Part shown: piece after piece, positions 9,596 to 14,110 of the stretch | Numbering within the stretch: the stretch's first letter is position 1 | How the letters are laid out: each line of letters begins with the position of its first letter | From: Salinisphaera sp035690525 | GTDB taxonomy: Bacteria; Pseudomonadota; Gammaproteobacteria; Nevskiales; Salinisphaeraceae | Direction of reading: 5' to 3' | Length of the DNA: 14,110 nt | Assembly: GCF_035690525.1 (NCBI RefSeq) | Contig: NZ_DASSKM010000127.1 | Location: 1-14,110 of the forward strand | Program-made: the position numbers and the translations under genes | Notes under the pieces: generated by a model | What the model was told of the DNA's origin: nothing | Databases searched by the model: none | What the model saw: the letters and a program-made list of their open reading frames with translations, nothing else

Positions 9596-10630
9596 TTAAC
9601 GCCGAGCTGCGTCGGCGCCGATCATGACCTTGAGATGACGCGTCTTGTCGGCGGCGCTGGCAAACGCCGCCTCGGCGTCGGCAAAAGCGTGGCGGCCGGT
9701 GATCGCCGCGGCGAGCCGGTCGTCGGCCAGCACGGCGGCCACGGCGGCGTCGAACTCGTCGACGAAGCGATAGCTGCCGAGCAGCTCGATTTCTCGCGTA
9801 ATCAACAGGTTGAGGTCGATGCCGGAAGTCGGCAAAAAGCCGACTTGGACGACGCGCGCGCCGGGCTCGACGCAGCTCATGGCCATGTTGAGCGCGGCCG
9901 CGGCCCCGGCGGCCTCGATTGCGACATCGAATGCCGGATCGGCCGCCAGCGCGGCGATCGCGTCGTCGTTGCCCGCGTCCAGTACGTCCACGCCGGCAAG
10001 CTTCGCCACCCGCTCGCGCGCCCCGGATTGAATATCGGCCACCGTGACCCGCGCGGCACCCGCGCGCAGGGCCGCGATCGCCGACAGCGCGCCGATCGTG
10101 CCGCCGCCGGTGATCAGCACGCGGGCCCCGGCCACGCCCGCCCGGTTCACGGCGTGGGCGGCGATCGAATACGGCTCGGCCAGCGCCGCCCGTGCCAAAT
10201 CGGCATCGTCGGCCAGAATGACGCACTGGTCGCGGTCGACCACCGGGCGCTCGGCGAAACCGCCTTCGGTGTGTGGACGATAGGCCGCGCTGCCCATGTA
10301 GCGCATGGAAAAACACAGATTCGTGCGGCCGGCGCGACACATCCGGCACGCGCCGCAGGACAACGCGGGGTTGACCGCCACCGGCGTGCCGGGCGCCAGA
10401 TCGGTGACCGCCGAACCGGCTTCGACCACGCGGCCGGAGAGCTCGTGGCCCAGCACCATCGGGTCGCGCAGCACGGAATTGCCGGCGCGGCCCTCGGCAA
10501 CATAATGCAGATCCGAGCCACAAATGCCGCCATAGACCAGCGCGAGACGCACCTCCCGCGGGCCGAGATCGCGCTCGGGCACGTCGTCGAGCCGTAAATC
10601 CTGTGGTCCGTGAATCACGTAAGCGCGCAT
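9596..10630 (-). CDS. Zinc-dependent dehydrogenase, L-idonate 5-dehydrogenase-like
   Basis: A 344-residue medium-chain dehydrogenase/reductase, close to L-idonate 5-dehydrogenase (IdnD, about 343 residues), which oxidises L-idonate to 5-ketogluconate; related members act on other polyols. The catalytic zinc set is C37 (GGICGSDLHY), H62-E63 (VLGHE) and Glu of AEPYSIA. The structural zinc uses C92, C95, C98 and C106 (CGACRMC...NLC). MRYMGSAAYRPHTEGGF matches the IdnD segment well. The Rossmann fold has ITGGGTIG, and the Asp in VTVADIQSG favours NAD over NADP. The ATG at 10630 is preceded by GGAG with a long 11-base spacer. The stop lies seven bases from that of the convergent acyltransferase fusion. 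No idonate or gluconate genes are adjacent, so the exact substrate is open. Confidence 0.9.
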   Translation of the reverse strand: MRAYVIHGPQDLRLDDVPERDLGPREVRLALVYGGICGSDLHYVAEGRAGNSVLRDPMVLGHELSGRVVEAGSAVTDLAPGTPVAVNPALSCGACRMCRAGRTNLCFSMRYMGSAAYRPHTEGGFAERPVVDRDQCVILADDADLARAALAEPYSIAAHAVNRAGVAGARVLITGGGTIGALSAIAALRAGAARVTVADIQSGARERVAKLAGVDVLDAGNDDAIAALAADPAFDVAIEAAGAAAALNMAMSCVEPGARVVQVGFLPTSGIDLNLLITREIELLGSYRFVDEFDAAVAAVLADDRLAAAITGRHAFADAEAAFASAADKTRHLKVMIGADAARR

Positions 10631-10745
10631 GGCCGATCTCGCTCCGGTCGAACCCTAGTCTTATCATGCCAGCGAACGGCTACGCATTGATCACGAATGT
10701 TTGTATATTCGGCGTAAACCTCCCGCAACCCGCGGATCGGCCGAG
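10631..10745. promoter_or_regulatory. Divergent spacer upstream of the two dehydrogenase genes
   Basis: A 115-base spacer between divergent starts that must carry both promoters. It includes an AT-rich core from about 10660 to 10715, with TATATT at 10704-10709 as a possible -10 box for the plus-strand gene. No convincing -35 partner is visible for either direction. The two genes are both redox enzymes and may share control, but nothing here proves it. Confidence 0.3.
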
Positions 10746-11582
10746 ATGGCGCGCAACGTATTGATAACCGGCGGCAACAACGGCATCGGCCGCGAAATGG
10801 CCGCCGCGCTGGCCGCCCACGGCGACCATGTGCTCATTGCCTCGCGGGATTTGGCTAAGTCCCAGGCCGCGACCGAGGCCATACGCAAGGCCGATCCCGA
10901 CGCCCGCATTGAAGCCATGGCGCTGGATCTCGGCGATTTCGCCGATATCGACCGTTTCGCCGAGCAACTTCTTCAGCGCATGCCGACGCTCGACGTGCTG
11001 ATCCTCAACGCCGGGCTGTACACCCACGGCACGCGCGCATTGCCGAACGGGCTGGAAGCGATGATCGGCATCATGCATTTCGGCCATTTCCGACTGGTCC
11101 GGCAATTGCGCGACGCGGTGGTCGCCGCCCCGGCCGGGCGGATCGTGGTCACCGCCTCGCTGGCGCACCGGCTCGGGCGGCTGCGTTTCGACAACTTCGA
11201 CGCCCCGCGCAAGCACCGGGCGGCCGTGTTCGCCTACGCCCAGGCCAAACTCGCCAATATCCTGTTCACCCGCGAGCTGGCCAAGCGCCTCGCCGACACG
11301 CCGGTCACGGCCAACTGTTTTCACCCCGGCGCGGTCGCCACCGGTCTGTGGAGCGAACTGCCGACGATCATTCAACGCCTGCTCGGGTCAACGCTGATTA
11401 GCCCGGCCGAGGGCGCGGATACCGGCATCTGGCTGGCCACGGCCGATGCCGCGCGCGAGATCAGCGGCGAATATTTCGTCAAGCGCAAACCGGCCCGCAC
11501 GACCGCGGCCGCGCGCGATATGAACCTGGCCGTAGCGCTCTGGCGCGACAGCGAAAAACGTATGGATAGCGCCGGCCGTTGA
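10746..11582 (+). CDS. Short-chain dehydrogenase/reductase, retinol-dehydrogenase-like
   Basis: A 278-residue classical SDR oxidoreductase using a nicotinamide cofactor. The N-terminal nucleotide motif is TGGNNGIG (residues 8-15). IASRD after the second strand has an Arg, which fits NADP. LNAG follows, then the catalytic Ser in VTASLAH and Y164/K168 in YAQAKLAN, then FHPGAVATGLW. The sequence style (LAHRLGRLRFDNFD, YAQAKLANILFTREL) is that of retinol dehydrogenase/WW-oxidoreductase-like bacterial SDRs, whose substrates are usually unknown; no retinoid link is implied. The ATG at 10746 is chosen because translation then begins just before the first strand of the fold; a TTG at 10701 would add 15 mostly polar and basic residues. 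Its ribosome site is weak. A perfect palindrome lies 14 bases past its stop and hslO follows 56 bases after it. Confidence 0.88.
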   Translation: MARNVLITGGNNGIGREMAAALAAHGDHVLIASRDLAKSQAATEAIRKADPDARIEAMALDLGDFADIDRFAEQLLQRMPTLDVLILNAGLYTHGTRALPNGLEAMIGIMHFGHFRLVRQLRDAVVAAPAGRIVVTASLAHRLGRLRFDNFDAPRKHRAAVFAYAQAKLANILFTRELAKRLADTPVTANCFHPGAVATGLWSELPTIIQRLLGSTLISPAEGADTGIWLATADAAREISGEYFVKRKPARTTAAARDMNLAVALWRDSEKRMDSAGR

Positions 11583-11596
11583 ATAAAACCATCCCG

Positions 11597-11615
11597 ATGC
11601 CTATTTCATAGGCAT
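11597..11615. promoter_or_regulatory. Perfect 19-base palindrome upstream of hslO
   Basis: ATGCCTAT, a TTC centre, then ATAGGCAT: two exact 8-base arms separated by three bases. It sits between the SDR stop (11582) and the hslO start (11639). It is AT-rich against a GC-rich background and has no T run, so it looks more like an operator than an intrinsic terminator; a short hairpin at the end of the SDR transcript is the alternative. Which regulator would bind is unknown. Confidence 0.45.
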
Positions 11616-11638
11616 ACGCGACAAGAGCATTTGCCCGC

Positions 11639-12544
11639 ATGGCCGCCGACCAATTGCAACGCTTTCTTTTCGACGGAACCGCCGTTCGCGGCGAAATCGC
11701 CCAACTCGAATCGACCTATCATGAGGCGCTTGCCAACCACGACTATCCCGAGCCCATCCAGCGCCTGTTGGGCGAGTTGCTGGCGGCCTGTGCGCTGCTG
11801 ACCGCGACGGTTAAGCTCGAGGGCTCGCTCGGCATCGAGTTGCGTGGCAGCGGCGCGGTCAATCTGTTGATGGCCGAATCCAACCCGGGCAATCATGAAC
11901 GCGCCCAGCGCCTGCGCGGCATCGCCCGTTTCGATCACGACGGCGTGGCCGCGCTCGACGACATGTCCCTGCACGGGCTGCTCGGCGACGGCAAGGTCGT
12001 GATCACGCTCGATCCCCGCGAGGGCCGTCGCTATCAGGGCATCGTCGCGCTCGACCAGCCCACCATCGCCGGCTGTGTCGAGGCTTATTTCGCCCAATCC
12101 GAGCAGTTGCCGACCCGGCTCTGGCTGGCCGCCGACGAACAGGGCGCGGCCGGCCTGTTGCTCCAGAAGCTACCCGCCGAAGGCTCCTCGCTCGCGGCCG
12201 ATGCCGATATCGACGCCTGGGACCGGCTCAACCATCTGGCGGCGACCATCACCGGCGATGAACTCACCGGTCTGGATACCCGCGCCGTGCTGTATCGCCT
12301 GTTCCACGAGGAACAGCCCCGGCTGTTCGACCCGGCACCGGTGACATTCGCCTGCACCTGCTCGCGCGAACGCTTTGGCGCCGCCTTGCACCAGCTCGGC
12401 GCCGACGAACTGCGAAGCGTTATCGAAGAACGCGGCGAGATCGAGACCCAATGCCATTTCTGCAATACCGTCTACGTGTTCAGCCCGGCCGACGTCGAAG
12501 CCCTGATCGACAACCCGAACGCGCCGCCGCCGACGATGCACTAG
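11639..12544 (+). CDS. hslO: Hsp33, redox-regulated chaperone
   Basis: A 301-residue cytoplasmic holdase chaperone (E. coli Hsp33: about 292). It is inactive when reduced with zinc bound by four cysteines; under oxidation it loses zinc, unfolds its switch region and binds unfolding proteins. The N-terminal domain is recognisable (LQRFLFDGTAVRGEIAQL; LGELLAACALLTATVKLEGS; GIARFDHD; LHGLLGDGKVVITLDP; GIVALD; VEAYFAQSEQLPTRLWLA). The C-terminal redox switch is complete: C239-T-C241 and C272-H-F-C275. The interval RERFGAALHQLGADELRSVIEERGEIE between them is family-like. The ATG at 11639 gives the expected N-terminus; AAGAG lies about 12 bases upstream, a poor ribosome site. The palindrome at 11597-11615 is the nearest regulatory candidate. 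Function is secure; its control here is not. Confidence 0.97.
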   Translation: MAADQLQRFLFDGTAVRGEIAQLESTYHEALANHDYPEPIQRLLGELLAACALLTATVKLEGSLGIELRGSGAVNLLMAESNPGNHERAQRLRGIARFDHDGVAALDDMSLHGLLGDGKVVITLDPREGRRYQGIVALDQPTIAGCVEAYFAQSEQLPTRLWLAADEQGAAGLLLQKLPAEGSSLAADADIDAWDRLNHLAATITGDELTGLDTRAVLYRLFHEEQPRLFDPAPVTFACTCSRERFGAALHQLGADELRSVIEERGEIETQCHFCNTVYVFSPADVEALIDNPNAPPPTMH

Positions 12545-12687
12545 GGCCTCCAAAGGGCCGATGATTGCGTATTCGATCGGGCACGACAGCCAGTCGCCGC
12601 AGTTGCCGGCGCGATCCATCGCAGACATCATGGCCCGGCCGCGAGACGCCGGTCGGCGGCGTCGACCGATCCTAACGAGAAAACATC
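12545..12687 (+). promoter_or_regulatory. Leader of the nine-helix membrane protein gene, with GC hairpin
   Basis: A 143-base spacer after hslO. It contains GACGCCG (12645-12651) and CGGCGTC (12657-12663), exact 7-base arms around a 5-base loop, 24 bases before the start codon. CGAGA about eight bases before ATG 12688 is a weak ribosome site. No clear promoter boxes or T-tract terminator are visible. The hairpin could modulate translation or be chance in GC-rich DNA. Confidence 0.3.
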
Positions 12688-13638
12688 ATGGCTTTTGAAT
12701 ACGCGAGTTCAGCGCAGCGATCGCGCGATCCCTCGGCCGATCCGCATCATGTCGTCGAAGGCGAACTGACTTGGCTGGTGCGCGCGGTCGGGCTGGCCAT
12801 CGGCGGGTTGCTGGCGATTGGCGCGCTCCTCGGGCTGTACCAGGGGCTGACCTTCGGCGGCGGCCTGCGCGCCCAGTTCGCGCACGGCCTGCTGGTGGCC
12901 CAGGTGGTGTTCGCCGCCGTGCTGATCATGCTCGGCAGCATCGTCGAGGGCTTTGGTTTCGGTTTGGCGCTGGGCACGCGCTGGCCGTATACCAAGAACA
13001 TCGTGGTGCTGATGCTGCGCGGCGACCCCGAGGCCGCGCACCGCGTGGTGGCGACGCTCGTGGGTCTGGTCGGCGTGGCGCTGGCGATCCTGGACCCGGT
13101 CTACGAAATGTTTCTCGGGTTGGGCCTGATCGTGGCCACGGCACTGTTCGGCATGGGCGTGCTGTATGTGCTGGCCGGACGCGCGCCGGCGATCGTGCAT
13201 GGCACGCACGGGTTGCTGGCTTATCTGGTGTTCATCGCCTATATTCTGCCGCTGGCGCATGCCAACATCGGGCTGGGCTATTATCTGCTGATCATCATCC
13301 CGACCCATCCGCTGCTGTTCGCGATCTTCATGGGCGGCGTGGTCACCGGCGGGCGCGGCTTCGGCCAACCGCTCGGCCAGTTCTCGGTGCCGCAGCGCCA
13401 GCCGCAATGGATCTTCGTGCTGCACGGCATTGCCGGGCTGCTGGTGGTCGGCACGCTGGGCTGGTATATGCCGACTTATCCGGTGGCTTTCGCGCTGGTG
13501 CTGGCACAGGTGGCGATCGGCTTCATTCTGTTCCAGGCGGTCAATCTCAAGCCCAAGGCGCCCGGTGCGGTCGTGGCTTTCCACCAGGCCATGGCGCTGC
13601 TGATCACGACCGCGATCGTAATGCAGTGGCAGTTCTGA
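12688..13638 (+). CDS. Unrecognised nine-helix membrane protein with histidines in or near helices
   Basis: A 316-residue protein I cannot assign. After a polar N-terminus (1-27) about nine hydrophobic segments follow: roughly 29-53, 64-94, 117-139, 142-163, 172-191, 196-221, 241-260, 265-286 and 295-313. Histidines lie in or at the edges of several: H66 (FAHGLLVAQ), H118 (AAHRVVATLVGLVG), H171/H174 (VHGTHGLLAYL), H191, H207, H246 (VLHGIAGLLV) and H299 (AFHQAMALLI). Such spacing recalls haem-binding membrane proteins; the AAHRVVA segment loosely resembles the HR-type helices of CtaA/COX15 haem A synthase, but the other signatures are not convincing. It could equally be an uncharacterised family with structural histidines. 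The opposite strand is also open but reads as a charged Gln/His-rich chain, so this strand is the gene. hslO is upstream in the same direction, 143 bases away. Confidence 0.8.
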   Translation: MAFEYASSAQRSRDPSADPHHVVEGELTWLVRAVGLAIGGLLAIGALLGLYQGLTFGGGLRAQFAHGLLVAQVVFAAVLIMLGSIVEGFGFGLALGTRWPYTKNIVVLMLRGDPEAAHRVVATLVGLVGVALAILDPVYEMFLGLGLIVATALFGMGVLYVLAGRAPAIVHGTHGLLAYLVFIAYILPLAHANIGLGYYLLIIIPTHPLLFAIFMGGVVTGGRGFGQPLGQFSVPQRQPQWIFVLHGIAGLLVVGTLGWYMPTYPVAFALVLAQVAIGFILFQAVNLKPKAPGAVVAFHQAMALLITTAIVMQWQF

Positions 13639-13694
13639 ACGCCCCGACGCCGGCGCGCCGCAAAGGCTGGCCACCCGTCGACATCGACAACATA

Positions 13695-13706
13695 CGACCT
13701 AGGTCG
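13695..13706. repeat. 12-base perfect palindrome CGACCTAGGTCG
   Basis: CGACCTAGGTCG reads the same on both strands. It lies 57 bases after the stop of the nine-helix protein gene and upstream of the CCAAGCG cluster. It could be an operator or a very short hairpin; no partner protein is evident. Confidence 0.45.
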
Positions 13707-13718
13707 GCAGCCAGTCCG

Positions 13719-13776
13719 CCAAGCGCTTGATACGACAATACAACCGTCCAAGCGAACCGAAAAAACGCCGCTTGGA
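13719..13776. promoter_or_regulatory. Cluster of CCAAGCG direct and inverted repeats
   Basis: CAAGCGCTTG (13720-13729) is a 10-base perfect palindrome. It is followed by an exact 8-base inverted pair, TCCAAGCG (13747-13754) and CGCTTGGA (13769-13776), with a 14-base A-rich loop. The unit CCAAGCG or its complement (trimmed to CGCTTG in the palindrome) thus occurs four times within 58 bases. It lies about 140 bases before the secreted-protein gene and 80 bases after the membrane-protein gene. Multiple copies of one half-site in a non-coding stretch suggest a regulator-binding region; a stem-loop in RNA is the alternative. Confidence 0.5.
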
Positions 13777-13801
13777 TAATCGTCATTACATGTCGAAACG
13801 C

Positions 13802-13832
13802 CTGACATTAGGCGACGCCGCTGCATTGTAAT
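13802..13832 (+). promoter_or_regulatory. Possible promoter of the terminal secreted-protein gene
   Basis: CTGACA (13802-13807) and TGTAAT (13827-13832) each match the sigma-70 boxes at five of six bases, but the 19-base gap is longer than usual. The segment is less GC-rich than its surroundings. A small dyad, CGCCT-GACATT-AGGCG (13800-13814 with the preceding base), overlaps the -35 element. GTAATTAC (13828-13835), a perfect 8-base palindrome, overlaps the -10. Confidence 0.3.
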
Positions 13833-13915
13833 TACTGGTAAATCATAAGCTTTGCCCGTCTGGCCGCGATTTTGCGTGACCCGGGTCCCCCTATATCGGA
13901 TCACGGAGCACGATC

Positions 13916-14110
13916 ATGACCTCACTCAAGCGTCTATCGGTCCGCCTATTGCTGGGCCTGTTGCTGGCAGCCGGGCTGTTTGCCACCGGTACCGCCACGG
14001 CAACGGCCATTAAAGTCACGCCCAATGCCGATTTGACTTCGCCCTATCGACTGACGCTGGGCGACAACGGCCCGAGCTACATCTTTTCCAGCCGCAACAC
14101 CCTGTTCAAC
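13916..14110 (+). CDS. Secreted or periplasmic protein, N-terminus only (3'-truncated)
   Basis: Sixty-five codons are visible before the window ends. The ATG at 13916 follows GGAG at a suitable distance. The N-terminus is a clear signal peptide: basic start (MTSLKRLSVR), a Leu/Ala core (LLLGLLLAAGLFA) and a likely cleavage after ATATA near residue 31. The mature part begins IKVTPNADLTSPYRLTLGDN and is polar. It would be exported by Sec to the periplasm or beyond. The visible mature part matches no family I recognise. The repeat-bearing upstream stretch suggests regulated expression. Confidence 0.72.
   Translation, partial: MTSLKRLSVRLLLGLLLAAGLFATGTATATAIKVTPNADLTSPYRLTLGDNGPSYIFSSRNTLFN

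Noticed and set aside
10701..10745. TTG start adding 15 residues to the short-chain dehydrogenase
   Set aside because: The added residues are mostly polar and basic and precede the normal SDR N-terminus; ATG 10746 starts right at the first strand.
12709..13674. Open minus-strand frame of 321 codons opposite the nine-helix membrane protein
   Set aside because: The product is charged and Gln/His-rich with no domain; the plus strand gives a coherent polytopic membrane protein.

Overview
This is a GC-rich, gene-dense chromosomal segment of a Gram-negative bacterium, probably a gammaproteobacterium. The MetH and Hsp33 (HslO) sequences are of proteobacterial type, start sites carry ordinary Shine-Dalgarno motifs, and spacers are short. 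A halophilic Salinisphaera-like relative is a guess from general resemblance, not shown by the window. I see no rRNA, tRNA, CRISPR array, insertion sequence or phage gene.

Layout. (1) 1-2625, plus: the 3' two thirds of metH (cobalamin-dependent methionine synthase), cut by the left edge. A long inverted repeat closes it against the minus-strand block. (2) 5206-2681, minus: a DinF-type MATE exporter, then a decayed MFS transporter whose first half is missing and which has an internal stop, then a small unrecognised membrane protein. (3) 5513-6598, plus: an AI-2E family permease, convergent with a YihY/BrkB-family membrane protein (7514-6612, minus). (4) 7654-9588, plus: a fusion of a PlsC-type acyltransferase with a domain resembling PLP-dependent amino acid deaminase/aldolase (alanine-racemase fold). 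The expected PLP lysine of that domain is replaced by arginine. It converges on an L-idonate 5-dehydrogenase-like zinc dehydrogenase (10630-9596, minus). (5) 10746-11582, plus: a short-chain dehydrogenase. Then come a perfect palindrome, hslO (Hsp33, 11639-12544) and an unrecognised nine-helix membrane protein with several histidines in or next to its helices (12688-13638). (6) 13639-13915: a non-coding stretch with clustered CCAAGCG repeats and palindromes. It leads into the start of a secreted protein (13916 onward) cut by the right edge.

The genes do not form one pathway. Most are single units in alternating orientation: methionine synthesis, membrane transport, lipid acylation, redox enzymes and redox-stress protein quality control. 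The item most likely to be undescribed is the acyltransferase/pseudo-PLP-enzyme fusion. Next are the repeat cluster before the terminal secreted protein, the palindrome before hslO, and the histidine-bearing membrane protein.
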